Shown here: in pieces, positions 43,701 to 54,660 of the stretch
Position numbering within the stretch: the stretch's first letter is position 1
How the letters are laid out: each line of letters starts with the position of its first letter
NCBI GenBank assembly: GCA_019096065.1
Contig: JAGUCH010000002.1
Location: forward strand, 9,126,501 to 9,190,500
Direction of reading: 5' to 3'
Source of the DNA: Paracyclopina nana
Lineage: Eukaryota; Arthropoda; Copepoda; Cyclopoida; Cyclopettidae
Length of the DNA: 64,000 bases
Made by a program: the position numbers and the translations under genes
Notes under the pieces: generated by a model
Told to the model about the DNA's origin: nothing
Database searches by the model: none
What the model saw: the letters and a program-made list of their open reading frames with translations, nothing else

Positions 43701-46700
43701 GGCTTAAGAAAAACGCAATTTAACGGGAGGAAAAAATTTCCTTGGTAGGTGAACACAGAATTAAGTCTTTAATGTTTCAATTATATCTTGCTACTTTTAA
43801 AAAAAGCTTACTGAGAAAGCTAAAACTAATGTTAAATTGACCTATAAAAGAAATTTTTTCCTTCCGTAAAATTGCGTTTTACTTAAGCCTCATATTTCAG
43901 TACTGATAATTTTTACTCACTTTTGATAGCTGAGATGAGTTTGAAATGTTTTGATTAATCAGAAGTACGAAAACTTAGGCATTTATCTAAGGATTCCGTA
44001 AGATTATAAGGAAACGAGGCATAGGTGAACACCCTATTACAGATGGTAATGATTCTTAACAGTAGATTTTTTAATTCCTTATAGTTTTAGTGTAAAATAA
44101 TTTTCCTAAGTACGACAATGATGGAGTCTTGAAATCATATGTTTCATTATGGTAAGGAAAAAGGACATTAGATGAACACTAATTAAAATCAATGAAAAAT
44201 ACATAAAAAAGATCATTCACATTGACTACTCGAGCAATACATTTTTTTAATTTATCTCTGAAGGCACGTTCACATTTGGTGTAGTCCAACTCCTAAAATT
44301 GACCACCACTATTTTTTTTTTTTTTTTTGGAAAGCTTTGTTCCAAGTGTTCAACTGGAAATAATTTTAAAAACCTGCCTGGCGCTTCCTTAACATTTAAA
44401 AAAAAAAAAACTAGCAACTTTTTTAAAACTTTGATTGTACTATTAAAATTCCAGATCTAACTTTCATTATTTCATTGGCAAAGTCTCTGAAACGCTCAGA
44501 GAGGAAGATATTTAAAAGCTCAATCTCCTAATGAAAGCATGATTATAGTTATTTATTTCGAGCTGGGGCACGTAAAGTAGGGTCATTAAAAAACTGAGCG
44601 AGGATTTTAATAGCTCAGTGGTTAGAGCATTGGAATGCTTATCCAACTGTCTGAGGTTCGAATCTTGGATGATCCTCTCTTTTTTCCCAACTTCTTTGGA
44701 ATTTAGATTACTTCCACGGAATATGAGGGGCATTAAATTACTTAAAATCCCTCAAATTTGATTAAAGGGCTGTTAAGTATTTAATATCCCCCAAATTGCT
44801 TAGAAAGAACTGTGATATAAAAGAGCTGAGTCAGATCGGTAAACTGAATTATAACACGAGGAAATCGTATTACAGTTTATAAAATATTAAATTGACTGTA
44901 AGCTAACTTTTACTAGGGTGTATAACCTTTCCTGTCAAATCTAGCGATTTATTCATGTTATTATAAAAGCTTTTAATTATCGAAGGTGTCAGTTTTATTC
45001 ATAATGAAAAACCAACTAAAAATGAGCCACTCTTTTTTTTAATTTTTTTTGTTGAGGGAAGCGCCATTATTGGCCGGGATTTTAAAATTGCTGCCAGGTG
45101 AGCTCATTGGTCATGAGCTTTCAGGGAAAGAATGTTTTTTGGTGCGCATTTTCTAGCCCTCAGGTTGACGCGAAGGGCTGATTAGTGCAAAGTTTTGTAA
45201 TTCTGGCCCATCCTTAAGTACGAAAATGACGTAGTCGTGAAATCATGAGCTTTATAAGGATAGTTCACGTAGATGAACGTGATAGCAATTGAGTTTTTGC
45301 CACTATAAAAAAGAGTGCCAACTTTTCTTTTGGGTAAGTTGCTAGAAAGCCTTGGGGAAATTGGTCTTGGGTCTAGTTTTTAGTCAAGGAACTTAAAGTT
45401 GCGATTTTAATTAAAATTTAAAAGGTTTTAAAAATTAATTGCAGCATTTTGGAATCGTCACTTTAATTAGTTTAAAATCTACTGCTAATGAACAATTTGT
45501 ACGCTACTGAAACGATATTATCATTTTCAAAGCTGAAATAGGTTTCTGTTTATCCAAACTTGTTTTCATCAATATTTGGACTTCATTCTCTGTTGTAGAA
45601 GAACTATTAAAAGCAAGCTAGCTCATTGAAAACAAGCGGGGGATCGTTAGTAAAGTGTGCCAAAAGACAGCCTTGTTACTAGAGCAACATCATTTCATAA
45701 GCAATTGAATTGTCCTTTAGAAACTAGAAAATACGTTTGCTGTCGGATGCCGGTGCTGTACTTTCTCTCCAGCCTGATTTGTCCTTGAAAGCTTTATCAT
45801 CGTACTCACCGGCCTCCGACTGTGAAATCGGTGATGGCATAGTAGTAGGAGCGCAACACCTTGTGATCTCCAAACACCTCGTCACCGAAGGTGTTGAGCC
45901 TTCGCAATGAGACGCGAATGTCCGTGGCCGAGACCCAAGATTGCAGCTCAGGACTGTACTCGAAATTGTAGGCCGAGGGTCGTCCCTCAAGCGTGGAGAA
46001 GGCCACGTTTGCACCTGTTAAAGGGGTCATGTCGGAAAAGTCGGACGTGCAGAGCGCTCTGTCCTCGTTGATCTTCGTCTTGCCGTCGCGCGGCTGGATA
46101 ATCGAGGTCGAGTCCGGCTTCAGGTAGGTGTCCCTGCAAGTGGCCGAGTAGAACTGCCACGGGATCCAGTCCTCATCGGGGTAGGGGTCAGGCTCTGCGG
46201 GGTTCCGCCTGTTTTTCTTGTAAATGGCGAAGCTGGCTGGGCGCGGGGATTGGAACTTGAGCCTGACATACGTGATGTCGTATGCCTTTCCTGCAAATGA
46301 TAGCTGGCTTTAAGCAACTAGGACATGTTATTAGTTCATGGGCGCCAACCTAGGTTAACTGTAAGATTAGTTTCCATGGTGTGCACGTCCTCGAGCATGG
46401 TGACGGATTGCCACCACGTCTCGTCGTTGTCCCTGTGGATATCTGTGAGAAATTCCGGAGGGTGCTTTTTGTCCTCCTGCGTGGCGTCGCAAACGTCGCA
46501 TTCCCTGTAGATGCCGTGCGTTTGAATGCAGTACTCGTTGAGGCCCCTGAGGCCGCAAGTCATTTGGGCCGGGCTCACTGTCACCATCTTTTGTGCCACC
46601 ACATTCTCGAAGGGTGGCATGCATTTCTGAAAAAGACGGGATGGATGTTACACTCTTGGCGGAGTGACCTCCCAAGTTGCTCCAGCCACATCTGGCGAAC

Positions 46701-46997
46701 ACTTGCAGAGATCGAGCAAAGCGGGACAACTTGGAAATGATTCAGTGTTTAGATCTCGGAGGAAAACTGGATTTCTACACCAGCCTCGACCTCGTTTGCG
46801 TGAGCCAGCAACTCTACCTGAGGCTTGCTGAGGATCTCCACGCCGTCCTCGTCGGACGCGTAGCACGGAGAGCCGCTGCCCTCCTCGTTCAGCCTCGCGC
46901 CGAGGCCGCGGCCGGGAGAGGCCAACAAAACTGCGACCAACAGGGCTATTCTTGTCGACCCGAACATGCTCGAGGTGTGCGCAGACTTCTTCTTCAT
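37798..46997 (-). CDS. LAMC1: Laminin subunit gamma-1
   Basis: Laminin gamma-1 is a chain of basement-membrane laminin trimers. Fourteen exons close in frame to 1688 aa: 46997..46818, 46626..46350, 46290..45810, 43193..43009, 42795..42592, 42535..42200, 42132..41786, 41730..40701, 40642..40026, 39812..39682, 39628..39075, 39021..38545, 38486..38374, 37932..37798. The order is a signal peptide, then the LN domain (to about 313; [33 protein letters not shown]). Next come LE repeats, the L4 domain (about 556-730), more LE repeats with the nidogen-binding-like NVDPNAI, and a coiled coil from about 1100. The C-terminal Cys pattern (LPDFCP) fits disulfide pairing with a beta chain. It is gamma rather than beta because [15 protein letters not shown] and the domain order match LAMC1/LanB2. 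Intron 3 is 2.6 kb and full of repeats. The ATG at 46967 is an alternative start. Confidence 0.96.
43521..44036. mobile_element. Foldback-like element with arms of about 220 bp
   Basis: The left end TAGGATGTTCATCTATGCC and the inverse of the right end, TAGGGTGTTCACCTATGCC, start two arms that also share CTCGTTT, AATCTTACG, and AAGTTTTCGTACTTCTGATT followed by AATCAAAACA, TGAGTAAAAAT and AACGCAATTT. The loop is under 100 bp. The flanks are TTAA on the left and TTAC on the right, which would fit a TTAA-targeting element with one mutation. It has no coding potential. Confidence 0.8.
44600..44677 (+). other. tRNA-like sequence with Pol III boxes
   Basis: GAGGATT at the 5' end pairs with GATCCTC at the 3' end. 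An A box (TAGCTCAGTGG), a perfect D stem (GCTC/GAGC), and a perfect anticodon stem (TTGGA/TCCAA) around the loop ATGCTTA (anticodon GCT) follow. A B box (GGTTCGAATCT) then precedes a T run at 44681 that could end Pol III transcription. The T stem is poor, and six bases instead of two join the acceptor and D stems, so it is not a standard tRNA. Confidence 0.7.
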
Positions 46998-47681
46998 ATC
47001 AATGCAATGGCTTTCACGTGATCATTTTTTGCGGCATACTGTTAACACGAGCACTACTCAATCCCAACTAAAAGTGGCCGTGGGAGAGAGCGCGAGTTTG
47101 GCGAGCAACTACAATATGTATTGCCCAATGTGTCACACATCTTGGATCAATTTGCGCGCAAGACAGAACATCCGAAAACGACTGTGCGATGCGATGATGC
47201 TTGCCTATTATTCGATATACATTTATTCTCCTAGTTGCAACGGCGAACAAAATCAACAGTATTATCATATATATAGCATTTTGAGTAGTGAGTAGAAAGA
47301 GGACGTTAAAAAATTTCGGGGGTAAGCAGACTTGATCCCAATTGGTTGCTTTTGTCTAAATGGAATTGTTCATATACAGTAAATTGATTGACGCTAAAAA
47401 AAAGGAACGATATTCACGTGACGGCATTGGTGTTGGGAGGAACTCGTGCCTATAAAGACAATTGGTAGAAAGAAGGGCTAAAAATAGAGAATATCCTTAA
47501 GAATCATGCGTGGTTTACGTTTAGGAAGTGGCAGCTAGTAGCGTGCATGCAGGTATTCATTCGCCTTTATGGACACAATCAATCGGGGGAATTTATAACA
47601 TCATAACAAAGAAAAAATGCTCCTCCACAATCTTAGAAGGTAAAATTGACCAAGAAATACATACATCTTTCACACATCAGT
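46998..47681. other. Intergenic, upstream of laminin gamma-1
   Basis: This holds the probable laminin promoter and the 3' flank of the zinc-finger gene. No other gene is supported. Confidence 0.4.
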
Positions 47682-49559
47682 TTAACAAGTTTGCGCAAAG
47701 AGGTCGGCAGTGTAGAGTTCATCGGGGATCATATCTGAGCCAGAGTTGCAGCAGAAGTAGTTGGTGTCGGCGATCTCCGCCAGAGTCTCGCCCACCGTGT
47801 CCTCAACCGTGGGCGGGGGTGAAAAGGAGTAGTCCAAGGAGTGGCTGGCCGTGCTCCCAATGCTGCCAAGGTCGTCTACGTCGAGCCGAGGATCATCAGA
47901 GGCCGGTGGCTGCACCAGGCTCACGATAGCTTTTTCCGGGTGAGCCTTCAGCAAATGGTCTTGCAAGGTGATTTTGTTCTCAAACAAGGCCGAGCAGTGC
48001 ACGCATGACAAGTGCTTGGCTCGATGCCTCACGAGGCTCACCCGATTTTTGCAGGCCTTGCCGCACACCCTGCAGGTCAACAGGTCCCCCTTGGTGCTCG
48101 TGTGAGCCTTCACGTGTCTCGAAAGGTGGCTTCGCTGCGTGAAAGCCTTGCAGCAGTACTTACATAGGAACTTGCGCTCGCATGTTGAGTTGACGGCCTT
48201 TTTCCCCATGGTAGCATTGCTACCAGCCTTGTTCTGGTGCTTCTCTAGATGGCGCGCCATATTTTTGTTGGAGATGGCTTTATTGCACACTGGGCAATGC
48301 GACGTGGATGAAGGTGCAGTCGACGTAGTTTTGGCTGGGGCGTTCAAATCGCTCTTTGTCACTGTGATGGGCAAATCGGCCGGGACCAGCTTGATTTCCG
48401 AGCCGGTGTCAATGGCTCGGTAGGTTTGGATAATTTTCGCCGGTTCGTCCGAATTTCCCCCCGGTTGTCTACACTCGATGTTGATGATGCACTGTGTGCC
48501 TTCGGTCAAAAGTTGGCCTCCTATATGGGCCTGACTTCGAGTCGGGGTTGATGCGGGGTTGACCGACCGCTCCACTTTGACCACGTCAACGAAGCGCGGC
48601 TCTTGGGGAGCCTTGCTGTTGGCGGTAGCGTTGGCAAAGGCGGGAACAAAAAGCCTCGCTGGCAGCTTGTTGAGGACAGCCAAAGTCTTGGCGGGTAGCT
48701 TTCCCACCTTGGCCACCGAGGCCGGAGACTGCACCAGGCGGACTTGGCTGTCCTCACTTTTGAGCAATGAAGGTTGTTGGTCCAGGCTGATGATTCTTTG
48801 CGAAAACCGCTCAAATCCTAGGAGATCGGGGGCGGTAGCATTAGTGTCGCTGCCCGCGCTGAAAAGGCGGCTCGTGGCGGTGGACTCTAGCGCATGATGC
48901 GTCTCGCAGTCGGAGTCTGGCGGCGTGTCCAGCCTGAGATCGTGACTGAGGCAGGGACTCTCAAAGTCCTTCTCGATCTGGTCCAGTATGGAGGCCAGGT
49001 CGTTGTGGAAGTCGATCCGGTTCATTTCCATCTCGTAGGACATGATGTCCTCCTCCATGTCCGAGATCTCGGGTGTGCAGGGAGCCTCGGGTTTCTTCGG
49101 CCAAGCCGGAGGCTGCTCCCCCCTCGGCGGAGGGATAGGCTTGCAGGCGGCCAACTCGGCCATCACCAGGGGGTGATCAGAGGCCAGCTTTTGCGTAGTC
49201 TGCAGCCCGCTGATGAGCGCCTCGAGGTCCGGCTTGCCGTAGTCCTTGGCAGCCCTGGAAATGGGCAGCGGGGCCGAGGGCAGCAGGTTCTGAATGTTGG
49301 CCAAGGAGGCCGTTGACGCGGCCTCTAGCTTGACCTGGTTTTTGTTCACCTCCTCCTGTTGCGCCGGGCGCTGGTGGCCGCCGATCGAGGTCAGCTTGGG
49401 CCGCTTGACCTGACTCGTCGCTGCGCTCTGCTGCAGCTTCAGCTCCCTGCGGTTGGTCAGCTTGTCCTTGAGGTGCGCGCGTATGTGGGCGTTGAAGGCC
49501 ACTCTGTCCTCGTACTTGAGGCCGCAGATGGTGCACGTCGCAGCCTCCTTCTCCTCCAT
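47682..49559 (-). CDS. C2H2 zinc-finger protein, 625 aa, intronless
   Basis: This is a probable nuclear regulator; I cannot name an orthologue. One uninterrupted ORF starts MEEKEAATCTICGLKY with a lone N-terminal C2H2 finger (CTICGLKYEDRVAFNAHIRAH). A long region of about 400 residues follows with no recognised domain and an acidic patch (SDMEEDIMSYEMEMN). Next are a finger-like unit (CPVCNKAISNKNMARHLEKH) and a C-terminal cluster: FLCKYCCKAFTQRSHLSRHVK, trimmed here to its core CKYCCKAF..HLSRHVKAH, then CRVCGKACKNRVSLVRHRAK and CVHCSALFENKITLQDHLL. The tail is Ser/Asp-rich and ends in DLFAQTC. GC content is clearly higher than its surroundings, so codon use differs from neighbours such as NDUFS7. 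Upstream introns in the 5' leader cannot be excluded. Confidence 0.85.
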   Translation of the reverse strand: MEEKEAATCTICGLKYEDRVAFNAHIRAHLKDKLTNRRELKLQQSAATSQVKRPKLTSIGGHQRPAQQEEVNKNQVKLEAASTASLANIQNLLPSAPLPISRAAKDYGKPDLEALISGLQTTQKLASDHPLVMAELAACKPIPPPRGEQPPAWPKKPEAPCTPEISDMEEDIMSYEMEMNRIDFHNDLASILDQIEKDFESPCLSHDLRLDTPPDSDCETHHALESTATSRLFSAGSDTNATAPDLLGFERFSQRIISLDQQPSLLKSEDSQVRLVQSPASVAKVGKLPAKTLAVLNKLPARLFVPAFANATANSKAPQEPRFVDVVKVERSVNPASTPTRSQAHIGGQLLTEGTQCIINIECRQPGGNSDEPAKIIQTYRAIDTGSEIKLVPADLPITVTKSDLNAPAKTTSTAPSSTSHCPVCNKAISNKNMARHLEKHQNKAGSNATMGKKAVNSTCERKFLCKYCCKAFTQRSHLSRHVKAHTSTKGDLLTCRVCGKACKNRVSLVRHRAKHLSCVHCSALFENKITLQDHLLKAHPEKAIVSLVQPPASDDPRLDVDDLGSIGSTASHSLDYSFSPPPTVEDTVGETLAEIADTNYFCCNSGSDMIPDELYTADLFAQTC

Positions 49560-51487
49560 GGTGGGGGCGCGGCTCTACTTGGCGTGATTGGTGTCGGAAT
49601 GATGCGCGAATGTCGAGATCATAGTATTATATCTGCAAGCAGCAAGCGAAAGAGTGTAAGCATGCTTGAATGCATATGTCACCATTTGTTCCGAGGGCTT
49701 GATGACTAAGCCCAGCGCAGCAGAGTTGGCAGCGGGCCAAAATGACCTGCATGCAAGCCCCACCCGCCAGAGCTTTCACCCCGCCCTCATTGGCCAGAAA
49801 AGCGAGTCTGGAGCAAGGTTGTTGCTCGTAAAGGCCAAAAGTGTGAGTTTCACAAACATTTCTCTCGAGCGGAGACTTGTCACTCCTACTGGCGATTGCA
49901 CAGCGCGCTGCGCCTATTGTTCATTTTGACTTTTGGGTCTGCCAGCTCTCAATATGAATGATAATGCTTACTGCAACCAAAATGTTGACTTTTAAACTTC
50001 AAGCTCCTCCGTGCAAGCGATTACAATTATTGCCTGCACTTGTGCTAAGACAACAACTACTCTTGCGTGGATACTTGGCTTTCACTAGCAAACTGTCCAC
50101 AGGAAAAATTGTCAATTACTCTGGCCGAAAGAATTGCGCGAGCAACGAGCGCGCAATAGCCTAAATCTTCCGAGATATTCAATGCAAATCCTGGATTTTG
50201 CCGATGTACTGCAACTCATTCGTAAATCGCTAGAGCCAAAAATGTATTTGTGATGAGTCAGGCCAAATTTGCAAAAGTCTCATCTCTTCGCCCTCATAAA
50301 AAAGTCGGAAGCATTAGGGCCTGCTTTTTACTGCAGTCGCAGCGGAAAACTACTTTCGCCTTCCATCAAAACACGCGCGATGGATTCACTCACCTATTTA
50401 CAATGAATGATATGCGTAAATTAGCGTTTCCAGTAGCTTGCGGCGTTTAGGTGATGAGTGGCTGATGGCACTCGATTGTATGCTGTTCGATGTCACTGAT
50501 TGCAGGCAAAGGCGTAATGAGAGCCAATAAAGCTGTCGCAACTGCCCATAGTCATGCTCGCATGCAAATGCCGGTCGAATACAACTAATGCTCGCCGGCG
50601 AGCATTTTGTAGTACCGTGGCTTTCGTCGCTCCAACGCAACCACCGATTTGGAGTTGAAATCACCAACGGTTCACCGCAACGTGCTCGACGCAGCCTGCA
50701 AATGCCCGCTGGATTTCATTTGATTTTGGCCAAAAATTCACACTAAAATCACTGTACTCATGCAGCAGCCCTTGCGAAAGCTGTTTGTGTTATTGAGAAA
50801 AGGAAAGCTATCGAAAGACATTTCCCTCCTCTCCCCCTTTTTGCTTAGCGCGAGCGCGCACCTATATGTACACTTCTTATGCGCTGCCCCCTTGCTTGCG
50901 CGCGTCCACATAGGCAGCTATTAGCGCAAAATATCCGGGTCATCCCGCGACGAGCGCATACGAGAGCATTCGCGCTGGGCCATTGGGGAAAAATCTGTGC
51001 CACCTTTTTCGCCGTCAAGCCAAGCAAGCTCGAAAACTGCCTTACCCCAAAAGCCTCCGATGTCAAAAAAGGAGTTGCGAGCATGATGGAAATCTCGGAA
51101 ACCACGAAGATTATTTAATTTTTCTTGCTTCGAATGTCTCGCCGAAAGTGTAAAGGCCTCATCGATCAATGCCAGCTCTTTTAACGTCAACAAAATAAAA
51201 AACTTGCCGTTTTTTGCGTAACAATAAATCTGGCCTCAAGAAAAAATGTCATCCGATTGCTGAGATTGCTTCTTCCGCGAGAACTACCATTTAGCTTGGG
51301 ATCGGTTTTTCGAGCAATTTCTATGCCAGGCTTTTCCCCGTTTTGCCATGCAAGAATAGAAAGTCGGGCAAGAAAAGCAGAAAACGATGCACCTAGTTAG
51401 CTTGTTTGGGTGAAAATGAAAGCTATTATTTTTCTGAGAAAGGCGCATAGACTACACTATTATCATTTTTTGTCTCAAATGCATAAA
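49560..51487. other. Intergenic, zinc-finger gene to cathepsin Z gene
   Basis: This 1.9-kb stretch holds the zinc-finger promoter side and the cathepsin 3' flank. Several short ORFs are present, none with recognisable content. A GCGCGAGCGCGC-like patch lies near 50850. I see no repeat or RNA gene. Confidence 0.4.
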
Positions 51488-53635
51488 CTACTGCAGCTTC
51501 GGCACAGCCCATACGCACGACTCCTCGATGCCCAGGTTGTCACGATGCATCGCTATGCGGAAAAAGCCGTATTCGCCCCAATAGGTACCTGAAGAGTGGG
51601 GCATGTCAGTTTTCAGGGGAGATAAGCGAAAAATGTGCTATATCTTACCCCAGCTGTTGCGCCCGATCCAGAATTCTTTACCGGTAGCCTTGTCTACTCC
51701 CCAGCCCACGATGCTGATTTCGTGGTTGAGCTGAGGCGGCGTGTCGAGCTTTTCAGAGTAGATTCCTCCATCGTAGTGCTCAAACTTGAGGGTGACATCC
51801 ATTGTGCAAGCTGCAGAGAAGAAAGCAATTTTACGTTTCACGAGGGACAATCTTGCGAGCGCTCTCACCGATAGGACCCCTTTTGTAGATTTCTTTTTTC
51901 ATAGCTTTAGCTCCCGAAACGCGGCCGTACTCGGAAACAAAATACCGAGTGAAATTCGTTCTAGCCCAGCAATTTCCCACCTCATTGGGGCCCGGGGGTG
52001 GCCAACCGCAGTCACGGCAAACATTCAAATGAGGCTGCCGACAATCTGCAACGGGGTCATGGTCCTGTGCGTCATAAACCTGACATGTCATGTCCGGGAC
52101 CTGCATGTTTTTTTAAAGAGAGTGAGACGAGCTAAATACGAGTTTGCTAATAATGCTTACCCCAACGTCGTGCAAAAATTCGTAGACCTGCTCAGGCGCT
52201 CCGCCCTCGCAGCTTCCTCCTGCCCTGCAATTTACGATGACTTGCGGAGACAAGGCCAAATTGGCATATTTACGCCTATCGGCAATAATGAAGCGGTCCG
52301 CGATTGCAGACAGCGTAGCTTGAGCCCAGCAAGAACCGCAGTATTGAGGGATGTGCTGATTCACTGTCCATGACAGATAGTTGATGCCATCCACGTTTCG
52401 CCAGTCCCAGGCTCTGGGTAAGTCAAACGATCTGACTGAATATTTCGGCTCAACGCTTATTATCTTGGGGCCATTCTTGAAGCCCTTGCTGACGACGCAT
52501 GCGGACGTTTTCCTAGACAGCGTTTTTCCACGCGAGGATTGCACTCGCTTCGTCTTCGATACTTTGTCAATGAAGCTAAAAATGATGTGGAGAAGCTTGC
52601 TTCTGAATGCTTCCTTAGTCATAGATTGATTTCTTGGAGGCTTCGCTTCCTCAATATGCGTCTTTGGCTGAGGAGAAGCTGGTTGAAGGGCATTTTTGGA
52701 CCACGTGTTTTCGGGAGTTGCCCAAGTGCAAGTTCCGCTTTCGATGCCGATATTATTGACACCTTTTCTGAGGCGGAAATATCCGTTTTCTCCCTACATA
52801 ATTAATCGGCTCGTTTCAGGTAAATAGCAAGATATACATTTAGCATTTTTACCCAATAAGTTCCCCAAGAATTTCTGATGAGCCAATAGTCCCATCCAGT
52901 CTTCTCATCATGGCCGTAACCAACAACCGAGATGTCATGGTCTATATTCGAGTTGTTGGTGGTGTCATAAAAAATACCGCCCGTGTAATTTTTGTAGAGC
53001 TCATCGGTTACAGCGATGCCGCATGCAATTGGGCCTCTGTGGTAGATTTCAGCCATCATGTTGAACTCTTGCTCCTTGGGAGTCTTCCCTTCCACATCCC
53101 CATATTCCTGTACCCTATACTTGTGATACTTGGGTGGAGTGGAGCATTCGTCTGCATCCGGGTCGCATGTCTCGCAAACCTCGAGATTGGAGCACGGCAG
53201 ACCATTGTCATGGCCCCTTGCCCTATAGATCGAGCAAGTCTCGTCAGTGATTCCTGCCTTGGCCATGTACTCATTGGCACTTCCGCTATCGCCCCCATGG
53301 CAGCCATCATCAGGCCCACAGGAGATGATGACTTGGGGCGAAATGTTGAAATCCGGCCAGCTCGCATTCCTCATAATTTTGATACGGTCCGACAATGCAC
53401 TCGTGGCAGCCTGGGCCCAACACGAGCCGCAATATTGGGGAATATGTTGATTTTTTGTGATGGTCAAGTAGTTGATTCCTCCCACGTTGTCCCATCTCCA
53501 TTCCTTGGGTGGGGGACTCCTTGGCAAAGAGCTCTTGATCAGGCTTTTCCTGATGGGGTTCCTCTTGTGGCCGTGAAAAATACCTTCAACGCCATAGTTA
53601 AAAATAAGTAAAAGAAAGAAGCCTACAAGCTTCAT
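51488..53635 (-). CDS. CTSZ: Tandem double-domain cathepsin Z (cathepsin X) cysteine protease
   Basis: Cathepsin Z is a papain-family lysosomal carboxypeptidase. Five exons (53635..52853, 52793..52161, 52100..51869, 51810..51649, 51588..51488) give 636 aa holding two complete catalytic domains; human cathepsin Z has one (303 aa). There is a signal peptide (residues 1-18). Domain 1 has NQHIPQYCGSCWA with catalytic Cys72, IDHDISVVGYG with His233, and IRNSWG with Asn255. Exon 2 finishes domain 1 (GENGYFRLRKG), crosses a linker of roughly 80-100 residues and enters domain 2 at DLPRAWDWRNVDG. Domain 2 repeats NQHIPQYCGSCWA (Cys416), LNHEISIVGWG and GRNSWG. The HIP insert is the mark of cathepsin Z. 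Both triads look intact. Retaining the 59-bp first intron would end a one-domain form at 52802. Confidence 0.88.
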
Positions 53636-53814
53636 GGTGCATTACTGACTGCCTACTGACAAAAACCAGTTTTGCAGAAGCTCGCAGTTGCTTAGTGGTG
53701 AGAGAAATGTTGAACTCTCAGTGGAGAAAATTGGAGTCACGTGTTGGTAAAAAGCATACATTTCATAAGATCATATAACAAAAAGAGGTTGGTGGTGATG
53801 AAGACTTCCTTTGT

Positions 53815-54660
53815 TCACTTTTTGCTCGGTAGGGCAACAATGACAATTATCACAATTGTGAGCAGAACAATCGCGATCCAGTATCGACAAACGCCATCTC
53901 GCTGACTGACAGTTCTTACGTTTTGCGTCGTTGTTACGAGTCTATGCGTCGTTCGTTCAATGCCTTGATCTATATCGTCGATTATATCATTGTGAGCGAC
54001 GACTTCAGATTGAATATTCTGGGCTAGGTTCTTCTGCCTAATTATCACCTCGTGCAACGCATCTAGTCCACGATCTTGCTCATCCAGCACCTGGTCTCGC
54101 TTCGATTTGTAAGAGGTTAAAGCTTCTGCTCCTGATGATGCACCTTTCGTGGACGGTAAGAGAGCATCTTCTTCTTGGTTGCTCCAGTTGTCATCGACTG
54201 CTAATATGTCCACAATGCTTGAATCGAGCAACCTTCTCCGCTCATCATCTGCTTGTCGCCGTTTGCCAACATTCGCTAGTTGTTGCTGAAACGACAAGCG
54301 TAACTGCTTTTCGCGGCTCTCCAAACTTTCGACAATCGATTCACGCCTTCGCATTTCTCCGCCCGTAAGTTGGAAGGAATCTGTTGTCAGCCTTTTCCTC
54401 AGGCTCAACACAGCCGGGGTGAGCTTTGATAAAGAGGCCTGAGTTTTCTCTCTCCATTGAGTTTGCGATTGAATGGCTGTAGTCTGTCGCTGAGCAAGGC
54501 TGCTGGACACTTCATGGTCCAGCTTTTGACATGTTTCAAGTAACGTTTGCCAGGAATCCAACCCTCTGCTCGCCATGTTGACAATATCAAATTGTGATAA
54601 AATTTGACGTTTGTTGATTATTTGCGGAGGCGCCGGAGTAGTTGGGCCAAAAATAGACAT
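53815..54660 (-). CDS. STX8: Syntaxin-8 (Qc-SNARE of late endosomes)
   Basis: Syntaxin-8 joins syntaxin-7, Vti1b and VAMP8 in late-endosome and lysosome fusion. This intronless ORF encodes 281 aa. The N-terminal region is helical (DSWQTLLETCQKLDHEV fits the family's DPWxxxYDxTCQIAQEI). The SNARE helix runs DEQDRGLDALHEVIIRQKNL, then AQNIQSEVVAHNDIIDDIDQ, with Gln at the zero layer, and a C-terminal anchor follows (YWIAIVLLTIVIIVIVALP). An ATG at 54576 (MASRGLDSW) lines up better with the usual start and would give 253 aa; the longer form adds 28 residues. It is divergent from TBL2 with only 142 bp between start codons. Confidence 0.87.
   Translation of the reverse strand: MSIFGPTTPAPPQIINKRQILSQFDIVNMASRGLDSWQTLLETCQKLDHEVSSSLAQRQTTAIQSQTQWREKTQASLSKLTPAVLSLRKRLTTDSFQLTGGEMRRRESIVESLESREKQLRLSFQQQLANVGKRRQADDERRRLLDSSIVDILAVDDNWSNQEEDALLPSTKGASSGAEALTSYKSKRDQVLDEQDRGLDALHEVIIRQKNLAQNIQSEVVAHNDIIDDIDQGIERTTHRLVTTTQNVRTVSQRDGVCRYWIAIVLLTIVIIVIVALPSKK

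Larger units (their letters stand above)
43194..45809. other. Repeat-bearing third intron of laminin gamma-1
   Basis: It contains a long foldback element (43521..44036), two solo ends of the same family (about 44105..44185 and 45215..45290), a tRNA-like unit (44600..44677), and T- and A-homopolymers near 44312 and 44399. Confidence 0.6.

Noticed and set aside
51786-52373. 195-aa plus-strand ORF across the cathepsin gene
   Set aside because: It is the shadow of conserved exons on the minus strand and runs through introns whose borders are clear.
52910-53611. 233-aa plus-strand ORF
   Set aside because: It lies wholly antisense to cathepsin domain 1, whose catalytic motifs fix the true strand.
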